Assembly: GCA_038222915.1 (NCBI GenBank)
Contig: JBBRHH010000001.1
Coordinates: 1 to 36,092 of the forward strand
Origin: JBBRHH01 sp038222915
GTDB taxonomy: Bacteria > Planctomycetota > Phycisphaerae > Tepidisphaerales > Tepidisphaeraceae
Direction: 5' to 3'
Length of the DNA stretch: 36,092 nucleotides
Shown here piece after piece: positions 15,824-23,879 of the stretch; the first letter of the stretch is position 1, and each line of letters opens with the position of its first letter. The notes beneath the pieces were generated by a model. That model searched no databases. It was not told the origin of the DNA and saw nothing but the letters and a program-made list of their open reading frames with translations. The position numbers and the translations under genes were made by a program.

Positions 15824-16327
15824 ATGCAGTTGTTGATCATCCGCCACGGCCGCGCCGAAGACCACGCCGATTTCGCCAAACTCTGTTCCGACGACGCCTT
15901 GCGCCCACTGACCTCCGACGGCAGAAAGGACATGAAGAAAGCCGCCAAAGGTCTGCGCAGACTCTGCCCGAAAATCGACGTCCTCGCCTCCAGCCCGTTC
16001 ACCCGCGCCATCGAAACCGCCGAGGTCGTCGCCGAAATCTTCGGCGATCTCAAGATCATCCAGCGTCCCGAGCTCGTCCCCAACAAACGCCGCGACCTCC
16101 TCCTCCGCTGGCTCCAATCCCAGAAATCCAAGGCCACCGTCGCCATCGTCGGCCACGAACCCCATCTCAGTGCCGCCGCCAGTTGGCTCATGACCGGCCT
16201 CGGCGACGCCGTCATCGAACTTAAAAAGGGCGCAGCTTGTCTCCTCGAATTCGACGGCGAAATCGCCGCCGGCCGCGCACGCATGAAATGGCTCATGCCT
16301 CCACGCGTACTGAAACATCAGCGATAA
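15824..16327 (+). CDS. SixA-like phosphohistidine phosphatase (histidine phosphatase superfamily)
   Basis: Predicted to remove phosphate from a phosphohistidine protein or a small phosphoester. The RHG motif is at residues 7-9 (IIRHGRAED, His8 as nucleophile), the second arginine site is in ASSPFTRAIETAE, and the second catalytic histidine is in VGHEPHLS. KKGAACLLEFDG follows as in SixA (canonical KGG/KG segment). Length, 167 aa, fits SixA. The only nearby ATG, at 15824, has no ribosome binding site but a TANNNT box seven bases before it. The real target cannot be told; SixA in Escherichia coli acts on a phosphorelay or the nitrogen PTS. Confidence 0.88.
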   Translation: MQLLIIRHGRAEDHADFAKLCSDDALRPLTSDGRKDMKKAAKGLRRLCPKIDVLASSPFTRAIETAEVVAEIFGDLKIIQRPELVPNKRRDLLLRWLQSQKSKATVAIVGHEPHLSAAASWLMTGLGDAVIELKKGAACLLEFDGEIAAGRARMKWLMPPRVLKHQR

Positions 16328-16403
16328 GACGAAAGACTTTTTCACGGCCATCGGTTCCCCTATCATCGCCGCTTAATATCAAGATCTCGCACGGAGAAAC
16401 CGC

Positions 16404-18071
16404 ATGAGCGTCTACACCATCCCCGCCATCACCAAAGCGCCCAGGGCCGGCAAGAAACAAGTCCTGCTCGTCGCCAACGGCGATCTCCGCCAAAGCGCAA
16501 ACGAAAAGTGCTGGCCCGAACAGGCGAAGATGGAAGAAACACTTCGCCTGGCACTGCTGGCCGAGGGTTACGAGCTCGTCCGTGCCCATCCCTACAAGGA
16601 AGACCAGCGCCACGGCTTCATCAGCTCACAAAAAGAAGGCATGGAAGTCTTCCATGGCGTCGATCCCAAGGCACCGCTCATCGTCGCCGAATCCGTCTGG
16701 CAATATTCCCACCACATCCTCCACGGCCTAATCTCCCACCGTGGCCCCATCCTCACCGTCGCCAACTGGTCCGGCACCTGGCCCGGCCTCGTCGGAATGC
16801 TCAACCTCAACGGCTCCCTCACCAAGGCCGGCGTCAAATACTCCACCATCTGGAGCGAAGATTTCACCGACCCGCTCTTCATCAACTATCTACAAACCTG
16901 GCTGAAAAAAGGCCACGCCAAGCACAAAGCCACCCACGTCACCAAATGGAAGGACGTCAAAGTCCCGTCCAAGGAGCGCAAGCTCGGCGAATCACTCGCC
17001 AGCCAATTGCAGCACGAGAAAGCCATCATGGGCGTTTTCGACGAAGGTTGCATGGGCATGTTCAACGCCATAATCCCCGACGAGCTTCTCCATCCCACCG
17101 GCGTCTACAAAGAACGCCTCAGCCAATCCGCCCTCTACTACGAAACGACGCAGGTCACCGATCAGGAGGCCATCGACGCCCGCCGCTGGATGCAGGACCG
17201 CGGCATGCAGTTCAACATCGGCGAAAACGAAGAGACCGATCTGACCAACCATCAGGTCCAGCAGCAGTGCAAGCTCTACGTCGCCGCCGTCCGTCTCGCC
17301 GAAGATTTCGGGTGCGACACCATCGGCATCCAATATCAGCAGGGCCTCAAGGATCTTCTTCCCGCTTCCGACCTCGTCGAAGGCACGCTCAACAACGCCG
17401 ACCGCCCCCCGGTGAAAGCGCGCCACAGCGACACAATCATCCGCGACGGCCAGCCGATCCCACACTTCAACGAAGTCGACGAATGCGCCGGCCTCGACGG
17501 CCTCATGACCTACCGCGTCCACAATGCAATGTCCCAACCCGTCGAAAACACCCTCCACGACCTCCGCTGGGGCGACATCGACAGAAGCGGCACCACCAGC
17601 GAATACGTCTGGGTCTTCCTCATCTCCGGCAGCGCCCCGCCCGCCCACTTCGCCGACGGCTGGGCCAGCGCCTCCAGCGAGCGCCAGCCCTTCATGTACT
17701 TCCGCCTCGGCGGCGGCACCTTAAAAGGCATCTCCAAACCCGGCGAAATCGTCTGGTCACGCATCTACATGGAAAACGGAAAGATGAACATGGACCTCGG
17801 CCGCGCCGGCGTCATCGAACTCCCCCCAGAAGAAACCCAGCGCCGCTGGGACGCCACAACCCCCCAGTGGCCAATCATGCACGCCGTCACCTACGGCGTC
17901 AGCCGCGATCAAATGATGGGCCGCCACAAAGCCAACCACATCCAGGTCGCCTACGCCAACAGTCCCGAAGAAGCCGACAAAGCCTTGTTGGTAAAAGCAG
18001 CCATGGCTGACACCCTCGGAATGCAGGTCGCCATCTGCGGCACAAAACGAGACGGAAAAACCTGGACCTGA
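16404..18071 (+). CDS. L-fucose isomerase-like protein, 555 aa
   Basis: The protein resembles the planctomycete proteins labelled fucose isomerase: an N-terminal Rossmann-like part (KKQVLLVANGDLRQSANEKC, then LIVAESVWQYSHHILHGL and ILTVANWSGTWPGLVGML), a central part with DEGCMGMFNAIIPDELLHPTG and CDTIGIQYQQGLKDLLPASD, and a C-terminal part with HFNEVDECAGLDGLMTYRV. Acidic residues in DEGCMGM and NEVDECAG could bind the metal of an aldose-ketose isomerase, but I cannot confirm the active site, and the true substrate may not be fucose. No signal peptide, so cytoplasmic. GGAG eight bases before the ATG fixes the start. It is separated by 76 bases from the SixA-like gene and converges on 18080-19012. 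Confidence 0.75.
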   Translation: MSVYTIPAITKAPRAGKKQVLLVANGDLRQSANEKCWPEQAKMEETLRLALLAEGYELVRAHPYKEDQRHGFISSQKEGMEVFHGVDPKAPLIVAESVWQYSHHILHGLISHRGPILTVANWSGTWPGLVGMLNLNGSLTKAGVKYSTIWSEDFTDPLFINYLQTWLKKGHAKHKATHVTKWKDVKVPSKERKLGESLASQLQHEKAIMGVFDEGCMGMFNAIIPDELLHPTGVYKERLSQSALYYETTQVTDQEAIDARRWMQDRGMQFNIGENEETDLTNHQVQQQCKLYVAAVRLAEDFGCDTIGIQYQQGLKDLLPASDLVEGTLNNADRPPVKARHSDTIIRDGQPIPHFNEVDECAGLDGLMTYRVHNAMSQPVENTLHDLRWGDIDRSGTTSEYVWVFLISGSAPPAHFADGWASASSERQPFMYFRLGGGTLKGISKPGEIVWSRIYMENGKMNMDLGRAGVIELPPEETQRRWDATTPQWPIMHAVTYGVSRDQMMGRHKANHIQVAYANSPEEADKALLVKAAMADTLGMQVAICGTKRDGKTWT

Positions 18072-18079
18072 AGGACGGA

Positions 18080-19012
18080 TTAGGGAGGCGGCGCAGGCAG
18101 CGGCACCGTCCCGGTCTGTCCCTGATAGGGCGCGGGCGGCGTCGGCATCGACATCCGCGGATCAAACCCCGACCCCGGTCTCGAGCCGCGCTCCAGCCCA
18201 ACGGCCACGCCGTAAAACACATACCCAAGATTGATCAGCCCGATGATTGTCTTACACCACGGGATCTCCAGCCAGTACACCCAGATAAACACATTCAGAA
18301 TCAACCCCGTCGTCATGGCCACCGCACCGATGCGCAGCCCCTGCCCATACGAGATGCGGGCATGAAACATCGATGCAAAGACCATCGCAAACGCGCCGAG
18401 AATCAACAGCACGATGATGTGCCACACCCACGACAACAGCACGCCGATCGGATACGTGAAATACCCAGAACTGCCTGCCATTGAGTTGGCCAGCTTCTGC
18501 AGCATCGGCGAGTCATACGTTCCCGGCGGGATTTGACTGAGAGAATGGATCTGCACCTGCCCATTGGCGTCCTTCGTGTACAACGCTGTCTTAGTCACCA
18601 GTGCCGGCGCGGCCACGTCATCCAGCGAATTCCACGTCCCCGTCGTATCCAGCGCCATCAGCGTCACGTTGTTGTCCGGATTTTTCCACAGATAAGGTTG
18701 CTCCACCGTGCTGCTCGCAACGCCGTTGCTGATCGTGATCGAGGGAAATCCCGCGATATAGCGTGGCAACTGGTTGGTAGACCAGTTCTGAATCCAATAG
18801 TGCGACCGGATCGTGAACGCAATCTGCGGAAGAATCAGCAGGAGGATGTACAGAACTCCAATACCCCGCCAGTTCTGCGCCACGTCGCGAAAAGTCTTCG
18901 CCGAGAAAAACGGCGCAGTCACCATCGCCCGAAAAATCGATACCTCGCGCGGCCGGCGCGTCGGCGGCGCGAACTGCGGCCCCGGTTGTACTGGAGGCGG
19001 ATAGTAAGTCAT
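18080..19012 (-). CDS. DUF1189-like membrane protein, 310 aa
   Basis: The order is a proline-rich cytoplasmic N-terminus, a conserved-looking RAMVTAPFFSAKTFRDVAQ segment, a membrane segment (about 51-66, IGVLYILLLILPQIAFTI), an external loop of about 120 residues, then four further hydrophobic segments and a proline-rich C-terminal tail. This arrangement matches DUF1189-type proteins, whose function is unknown. It starts 12 bases downstream of serS and is likely co-transcribed with it; only a weak AGGA precedes the ATG. Function cannot be inferred from serS. Confidence 0.6.
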   Translation of the reverse strand: MTYYPPPVQPGPQFAPPTRRPREVSIFRAMVTAPFFSAKTFRDVAQNWRGIGVLYILLLILPQIAFTIRSHYWIQNWSTNQLPRYIAGFPSITISNGVASSTVEQPYLWKNPDNNVTLMALDTTGTWNSLDDVAAPALVTKTALYTKDANGQVQIHSLSQIPPGTYDSPMLQKLANSMAGSSGYFTYPIGVLLSWVWHIIVLLILGAFAMVFASMFHARISYGQGLRIGAVAMTTGLILNVFIWVYWLEIPWCKTIIGLINLGYVFYGVAVGLERGSRPGSGFDPRMSMPTPPAPYQGQTGTVPLPAPPP

Positions 19013-19024
19013 GAGATCACAATC

Positions 19025-20341
19025 CTAACCGATACGTTCCAACCCGCCCATATAAACCCGCAACACTTCTGGAACCGTCACGCTTCCATCCGCATTCTGA
19101 TAATTCTCGAGGATCGCAATCAAAACCCGCGGGCACGCTAGGGCCGTGTTGTTCAGCGTATAGCAGAACTGCGTCTGCGGCTTCGCGCCAGCAACCGCCG
19201 CCGCGCGATACCGAAGGTTCAACCGCCGCGCCTGAAAATCGCGCAGGGCGCTTCCGCTGTGCGTCTCCCCGTACGCCTTCCGACTCGGCATCCACGTCTC
19301 AATGTCGTACATCCGCCACTTCCCCTGCCCCATATCGCCCGTGCAATTCTTCACGACGCGATACGGCAGCTTCAACGCTTGCAGGATGCGCTCGGCGTTG
19401 GCAATGATCTCCTCGTGCAACTTGATGTGCTCGGCGTCGTCCGCCTTATGCACCACCACCTGCTCCACCTTGTCGAACTGGTGCACCCGATACAGACCGG
19501 CCGTATCCTTCCCCGCCGCGCCCGCCTCCCGCCTGAAACATGTGCTGCTCGCGCACATCCGCTTGGGCAACTCGCTTTCATCCAGAATTTCATTGGAGTA
19601 AAAGCTCGCCAGCGGCACCTCGCTCGTGCCCACAAGCACATTCCCATCCTGCGTCACATACGCCTGGTCCCGGCCGGCCGGGAAATATCCCGTTCCAACC
19701 ATGCACGCTTCTGTCACCAGGATCGGGACCACAAATGGTTCATACCCGCGCGCCACCAGCACATCCTGTGAAAACCGCAGCACCGCGTTGTACAGCAGCG
19801 CCCCGGCCTTCCGCATCAAATAGCTGCGCGATCCCGCCAGCTTCACGCCCCGGTCGAAATCCAAAATCCCCAGCCCCGTCCCAAGGCTGATATGGTCCTT
19901 GCGCCCGTCTGTAAGCGGAACAGGCGGAATCGCAGGATCCGCCCACATCCGCACCACAACATTCTCTTCCGCATCCACGCCCACCGGCCACGCCGGATCA
20001 GGAATCGCCGGCAGTTGCAGCATGATCTCCTGACTCTTTGCCTCGGCCTCCGTCTGGTCCACCGCAATCGCCTGCACCCGCGTCTTCAATTGATTAGTCT
20101 GCTCCAGCACCGCCTCCAGCGCCGGGCTCGTCCCGCCCTTCAACTCGCGCTTCAGTTTCGCCACCTGCTCGCCCAGCTTTTTCTGCTCACCCTTCAGCCC
20201 ATCCGACTCCGTCTGCGCCGCCCGCCGCTTCTCGTCGGCCGCAATCCATGCATCCACCAGCTCCGGACTGCCCACGCGCTTCACGCGCGTTGCTTCCTTG
20301 AACGCTTCGGGGTTCTCCCTCAACAACTTTGGATCGACCAT
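19025..20341 (-). CDS. serS: seryl-tRNA synthetase
   Basis: Charges tRNA-Ser with serine. The N-terminal arm (residues about 1-110) is the long antiparallel coiled coil that holds tRNA (MVDPKLLRENPEAFKEATR..., GEQKKLGEQVAKLKRELK). Class II motif 2 is CFRREAGAAGKDTAGLYRVH followed by QFDKVEQ, and motif 3 is seen in GDMGQGKWRMYDIETWMPSR with GSALRDFQARRLNLRYR. At 438 aa it is full length. GAAGGAACCGC precedes the ATG at 20341. A DUF1189-like membrane-protein gene follows 12 bases downstream. TTATCGGA-type words occur 75 and 129 bases upstream. Confidence 0.97.
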   Translation of the reverse strand: MVDPKLLRENPEAFKEATRVKRVGSPELVDAWIAADEKRRAAQTESDGLKGEQKKLGEQVAKLKRELKGGTSPALEAVLEQTNQLKTRVQAIAVDQTEAEAKSQEIMLQLPAIPDPAWPVGVDAEENVVVRMWADPAIPPVPLTDGRKDHISLGTGLGILDFDRGVKLAGSRSYLMRKAGALLYNAVLRFSQDVLVARGYEPFVVPILVTEACMVGTGYFPAGRDQAYVTQDGNVLVGTSEVPLASFYSNEILDESELPKRMCASSTCFRREAGAAGKDTAGLYRVHQFDKVEQVVVHKADDAEHIKLHEEIIANAERILQALKLPYRVVKNCTGDMGQGKWRMYDIETWMPSRKAYGETHSGSALRDFQARRLNLRYRAAAVAGAKPQTQFCYTLNNTALACPRVLIAILENYQNADGSVTVPEVLRVYMGGLERIG

Positions 20342-20415
20342 GCGGTTCCTTCCTTCGAACTATTTGGCGCGACGTTGTAACAGATGACACCATGCGCGCG
20401 TAGTGAACTCTCTCC

Positions 20416-20477
20416 TTATCGGATCATCCCGTGACACCGTTGACCTTCCAGGCGCGGCCGCACTCAACTTTATCGGA
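20416..20477. repeat. two TTATCGGA words in the serS upstream gap
   Basis: TTATCGGA occurs at 20416-20423 and 20470-20477 in the same orientation, in the non-coding gap between serS (-) and a possible small gene (+). The same or the inverted word occurs at 12128, 23940 and 24037, also outside genes, with the close variant TTATCAGA at 24139 (inverted) and 24174. Possible binding site; function unknown. Confidence 0.4.
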
Positions 20478-20575
20478 CGCAGCGAAAACCGATTTTTTAT
20501 TAGGCCGCCGTCGCTCCGTCGGTGTATCTTCCTCGCCGTTGCAGGGACAACAAATGGTCCAGCAAAGGAGCAATC

Positions 20576-20728
20576 GTGAACCGTATGCGTGTTCGATCAA
20601 ATCGCAGCGCCCGCAAGACATCCCGCCCCGAGGCCGCCGCGGCAACTGGTTTTCTGAGCCTCCTCGTAAAACTCACCAACGGCAGCGAGCGCCTCAATCA
20701 GGCTCGTGCACGTCGACGCCGCACCTAG
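20576..20728 (+). CDS. possible small basic protein, 50 aa
   Basis: A GTG at 20576 has GGAG six bases upstream and opens a frame of 50 codons rich in arginine (MRVRSNRSARKTS at the start, LNQARARRRRT at the end) with a central hydrophobic GFLSLLVKL. Its stop overlaps the stop of the minus-strand gene 20725-21384. The charge pattern suggests nucleic-acid or membrane contact, but no family is recognised. The ribosome site is the main support; the frame could be accidental in GC-rich DNA. Confidence 0.35.
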   Translation: MNRMRVRSNRSARKTSRPEAAAATGFLSLLVKLTNGSERLNQARARRRRT

Positions 20729-21384
20729 CTTTTTGCAGGCAGATGCGCCGCCAGTTGATCCACAATCCCAATCATCCGCTGCACCTCGATCGTATCAAAC
20801 GGCCGGGTCGAAAAATCCAATATCAAATAACCCCCATGCAACAGCAGCCCCACGACGGCCGGCGTTAACCCCACCAGCGACGATCCCCCCACCGCACGCG
20901 CCGCCACCGCGTCGGCCCCAAACACCACAAAACGGTCCGGAGATGCCAGCGACGGATAGCTGCTAATCACAAAAGCATCCAGAAAACTCGACTTGTGCGA
21001 AACCGGCCGCAACCCCGTAAGCGGCCAAGCCGTCCCAATCTTCCGCACCAGCAAGTTCCAACACGCCGGCTTGTCCGAAGCCTCCCCCGGCGTAGTCCCC
21101 GCCTCAAGCTGCACCAGCGAAGTCGAATCATCGCGCAAAGAAAACAACAGCTTCCCCCGAGTCTTGGCATCGGCCACCGGCTCAGGCAATCGCTCCGCAC
21201 CCGGCGGATCCAGCTTAAACCGGTTAGACGCAGCCCAATCCGCAAGTTGAAGCCGCAGCCGATGCGTAGTCCACCGCCGCACCAAAACCCAGAACACCGC
21301 CACCGATGCAATCAAAACAACAACCAGCGCCACCAGCGCAGGCCAAGGACGCGTCAACGGCAATTCCCCAAGAAACTGATCCAT
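20725..21384 (-). CDS. single-pass membrane protein, 219 aa, unknown function
   Basis: One strong membrane segment lies near the N-terminus (residues about 16-35, ALVALVVVLIASVAVFWVLV), followed by a basic stretch (RRWTTHRLRL), which places the rest in the cytoplasm. The remainder is a mixed alpha/beta domain of about 170 residues with no motif I recognise; GYLILDFSTRPFDTIEVQRM near the end suggests a strand-helix finish. The ATG at 21384 has GGAG just upstream. It stands alone, tail to tail with the possible small gene at 20576. Confidence 0.65.
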   Translation of the reverse strand: MDQFLGELPLTRPWPALVALVVVLIASVAVFWVLVRRWTTHRLRLQLADWAASNRFKLDPPGAERLPEPVADAKTRGKLLFSLRDDSTSLVQLEAGTTPGEASDKPACWNLLVRKIGTAWPLTGLRPVSHKSSFLDAFVISSYPSLASPDRFVVFGADAVAARAVGGSSLVGLTPAVVGLLLHGGYLILDFSTRPFDTIEVQRMIGIVDQLAAHLPAKS

Positions 21385-21673
21385 GACTCCATTCTAGCGA
21401 ATCAAAACCGCACGTCATGAACGCCAGCCACTGATTCGCAAGTGTCCCAAGCGCCGAGCGCACATCGTTTGGGCCACGGACAGGAACTGTCATCGCGGGA
21501 ACTTTGGCACTCGCTGGGTTACCATGTCGTGCTGATGCAGGTCAACGCGGGCTGTTCGTGCTCGTACGGAGATCGCGGCACCTGCCGCTGGCAGAATGGA
21601 AGCCGCGCGCGTGCAGTGGCGCGGAGCAAGATAGTCGAGAATCATTTCGTTTCAGAAATTCGGAGGTTCATGC
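21385..21673. other. intergenic region at a change of base composition
   Basis: This gap separates divergently oriented genes. A frame from 21442 to 21690 is open but has no ribosome site, resembles nothing known and overlaps the next gene, so I treat it as non-coding. To the left the + strand is strongly C-rich; to the right it is G-rich or balanced. No DnaA-box cluster, RNA gene or repeat was seen. Confidence 0.5.
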
Positions 21674-22822
21674 ATGCGATCCCGCAATGAACGACGGCGG
21701 CGTAATTGGGCATGTGTTGTTGTGCTTGCGCTATTCGCGTCGATGGGCGCAAACACGTTTGGAGCCGAACACACCGAATTGACATCCAAAAACTGGGAAA
21801 AAATCGCCATGTATTTTTCACCGCCGAAAGAATATGCTGGGAAAATGGGCGACTTTCGTTCGCCGCTCTTATTTGAGGATGGGTCGGCCGTGAAGACGGC
21901 GGAAGATTGGAAACGGCGGCGTACGGAAATTCTATCGGCCTGGAACAAGTTGATGGGCGAATGGCCTGCACTTCTGGACAAGCCGGCCATTGAATATCTG
22001 GAGACGAAGAAACGCGAGGGGTTTACACAGCACAAGATAAACGTGCAGGTGGCGGAGAAGCAGACGGTCGCGGGTTATCTATTGGTTCCGCCGGGCGATG
22101 GGCCTTTTCCTGCCGTCGTCGTGCCGTTTTACGATGCGGAGACGAGCATAGGGTTGGCCGGCAAACCGCTGCGGGACTTTGCATATCAGTTGACCAAGCG
22201 CGGGTTTGTTACGTTGTCGATTGGATCGCCCGGCGGCGATGCGCGCAAGCCGGACACGGCCGGGCATGTGCTGCAGCCGCTTTCGTATCTGGGCTATGTC
22301 GGGGCCAATTGCTACAACGCGCTGGTGGCGCTGCCTTATGTCGACGCGAAGCGCATCGGCATCGTCGGGCACTCGTATGGCGGGAAATGGGCGATGTTTT
22401 CGAGCTGCCTCTACGACAAGTTCGCAGCCGCGGCGTGGTCTGATCCGGGCGTGGTGTGGGATGAGGCGCGGGGGAACGTGAATTACTGGGAAGCCTGGTA
22501 TCTGGGACTGGAGGGAGAGGCGAAGCGAACACCAGGATTGGTGACGGCAGACAACCCGAGAACAGGGGCCTACAAGGAACTGGTAAAGGCCGGCCGCGAC
22601 TTAACAGAACTGCATGCGCTGATGGCGCCGCGGCCGTTCCTCGTTTCAGGCGGGGCGGAGGATGGGGCGGGGCGCTGGGTGGCGCTGAACCACGCGGTAG
22701 CCGTGTACAAGCTGCTGGGGTTTGAGGGCAGGGTGGGGATGACCAGTCGGGAAACGCACGATCCGACGGTGGAATCGAACGAGGTGTTGTATACGTTTTT
22801 TGAGAAGTTTCTGGGGAAGTGA
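21674..22822 (+). CDS. secreted alpha/beta hydrolase (esterase / dienelactone-hydrolase-like), 382 aa
   Basis: The signal peptide has a very basic front (MRSRNERRRRNW) and a hydrophobic core (ACVVVLALFASMGA), ending near residue 30. The hydrolase fold begins after an N-terminal helical part: VAGYLLVPPGDGPFPAVVVPFYD, the nucleophile elbow GHSYGG (Ser about 233), a later acid region in FLVSGGAEDGAG and the histidine in SRETHDPT (about 362). This resembles acetylxylan-esterase-like exported hydrolases that cut ester groups from polysaccharides; the substrate is not known. CGGAGG seven bases before the second of two overlapping ATGs fixes the start at 21674. Its + strand coding sequence is G-rich, unlike + strand genes to the left. 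Confidence 0.85.
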   Translation: MRSRNERRRRNWACVVVLALFASMGANTFGAEHTELTSKNWEKIAMYFSPPKEYAGKMGDFRSPLLFEDGSAVKTAEDWKRRRTEILSAWNKLMGEWPALLDKPAIEYLETKKREGFTQHKINVQVAEKQTVAGYLLVPPGDGPFPAVVVPFYDAETSIGLAGKPLRDFAYQLTKRGFVTLSIGSPGGDARKPDTAGHVLQPLSYLGYVGANCYNALVALPYVDAKRIGIVGHSYGGKWAMFSSCLYDKFAAAAWSDPGVVWDEARGNVNYWEAWYLGLEGEAKRTPGLVTADNPRTGAYKELVKAGRDLTELHALMAPRPFLVSGGAEDGAGRWVALNHAVAVYKLLGFEGRVGMTSRETHDPTVESNEVLYTFFEKFLGK

Positions 22823-22879
22823 GGGAGCTCCGCGGAGTCTCGTCCACCAAGGGCCGCAAACAGACGCTACGAATTCAAA

Positions 22880-23113
22880 TTATGCGGCTGTCGATTCAGC
22901 CGAGTCGGAAAAGATCTGGCTTACGCCTTCGTGATCGAAGATGGCCGGGGCTCCCTGGGCGCTGACGAAGACCGCAACGCCGCCGCGCAGAACGAGGGCC
23001 TCTGGATGGTCAACCTGGACGCGGTCGCCACTGACGAGTTCGACCACATACGACTTAAATGGAGTCCGACGTTGAAAACCTCGGATCGCGGTTTGGAAGT
23101 GATCGGTGGTCAT
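22880..23113 (-). CDS. small conserved-type protein, 77 aa
   Basis: Starts MTTDHFQTAIRGFQRRTPFK, then VVELVSGDRVQVDHPEALVL and VAVFVSAQGAPAIFDHE. This pattern (short helix, then a small beta-sheet with a HPE segment) recalls the tiny proteins common in planctomycete genomes whose function is unknown. The longer open frame to 23413 runs into the DedA gene in another frame and is not supported. There is no Shine-Dalgarno site; instead a TATAAT box lies seven bases before the ATG, implying a leaderless message. It is downstream of DedA on the same strand but appears to have its own promoter. Confidence 0.7.
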   Translation of the reverse strand: MTTDHFQTAIRGFQRRTPFKSYVVELVSGDRVQVDHPEALVLRGGVAVFVSAQGAPAIFDHEGVSQIFSDSAESTAA

Positions 23114-23150
23114 GGCCGGCATTATACCGGCCGAATAGTGCATCAGGCAA
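23114..23150 (-). promoter_or_regulatory. promoter with -10 box inside an inverted repeat, leaderless start
   Basis: On the minus strand, TTGCCT (23150-23145), an 18-base spacer and a perfect TATAAT (23126-23121) are followed by seven bases and the ATG at 23113, so transcription should begin at or next to the start codon. GGCCGG (23114-23119) and CCGGCC (23127-23132) form an inverted repeat whose seven-base centre is the -10 box, an arrangement that could serve as an operator. Confidence 0.6.
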
Positions 23151-23168
23151 TAATTTGCCGCCTCACGC

Positions 23169-23879
23169 TCAGCCCACTTTTGAGGCAGAAATTTCTGTGC
23201 CTTGTGGCGTCGAGATAGCTTCAAAGCCTTTACGTTTCGACTCGGCCCGGCCTCGCATGATTTCCACGATCGCCGGCAGGATCGAAATAAACACGATGGC
23301 GAGGCTGACGAGTTCGATATGCTTTTTGACGAAGTCGACGTTGCCGAACATTCGGCCGGCGAAGAGGAATCCGAACACCCAGACGATAGCGCCGATGACG
23401 TTGAACGCGGCAAAGTGGCTATAGGTCATCTTGCCGATGCCTGCCACGAACGGCGCGAAGGTGCGGACGATGGGCACGAAACGGGCGAGGATAATCGTCT
23501 TGCCGCCGTAGGTCTCGTAGAACTCGTGGGCCCGCAACAGGTGCTTCTTGTTGAGAAGGCGGGAGCTTTCGCTTTTGAAGATTTTCGGGCCGATCTTGCA
23601 GCCGATCCAGTAATTGACGCTGTCGCCGAGGATAGCGGCGATGCTCAGGAGAACGCCGACGGTAACGAGGTTGACATGGGAGTCGGCGGCCACGGTCATG
23701 ATGCCCAGCAGGAAAAGGAGGGAGTCGCCGGGAAGAAAAGGGGTGACGACGAGGCCGGTCTCGCAGAAGATGACGGCGAAAAGGACGACGAAAAACCAGA
23801 CGCCCATGCTGGCAGCGCCTTTATCGAGGTAGACGTCGAGGTGGTGAAGGATGTCGAGGGTCTGGTGAATCAGATGCAT
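23169..23879 (-). CDS. DedA family membrane protein
   Basis: DedA proteins are inner-membrane proteins thought to move phospholipids or undecaprenyl phosphate across the membrane. Family features are visible: FCETGLVVTPFLPGDSLLFL in the first re-entrant region, GDSVNYWIGCKIGPKIF, KTIILARFVPIVRTFAPFVAGIGKM with the conserved arginines, and several membrane segments to the end (VIGAIVWVFGFLFAG, LVSLAIVFISILPAIVEI). Length, 236 aa, is normal. The ATG at 23879 has GGAG six bases upstream; the frame continues open to 23921 without support. It is followed by the 77-aa gene, which has its own promoter. Confidence 0.94.
   Translation of the reverse strand: MHLIHQTLDILHHLDVYLDKGAASMGVWFFVVLFAVIFCETGLVVTPFLPGDSLLFLLGIMTVAADSHVNLVTVGVLLSIAAILGDSVNYWIGCKIGPKIFKSESSRLLNKKHLLRAHEFYETYGGKTIILARFVPIVRTFAPFVAGIGKMTYSHFAAFNVIGAIVWVFGFLFAGRMFGNVDFVKKHIELVSLAIVFISILPAIVEIMRGRAESKRKGFEAISTPQGTEISASKVG

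Noticed and set aside
16508..18010. +1 frame of 500 codons within the fucose-isomerase-like gene
   Set aside because: Overlapping shadow frame; Arg/Pro/His-rich, while the other frame has consistent family-like segments.
21442..21690. + strand frame of 82 codons before the hydrolase
   Set aside because: No binding site, overlaps the well-supported start at 21674, and no recognisable sequence. It could be a remnant, but nothing shows it.
22828..22837. CTCCGCGGAG palindrome after the alpha/beta hydrolase gene considered as a terminator
   Set aside because: No T-run follows and the palindrome has no loop; too short to call a terminator in GC-rich DNA.
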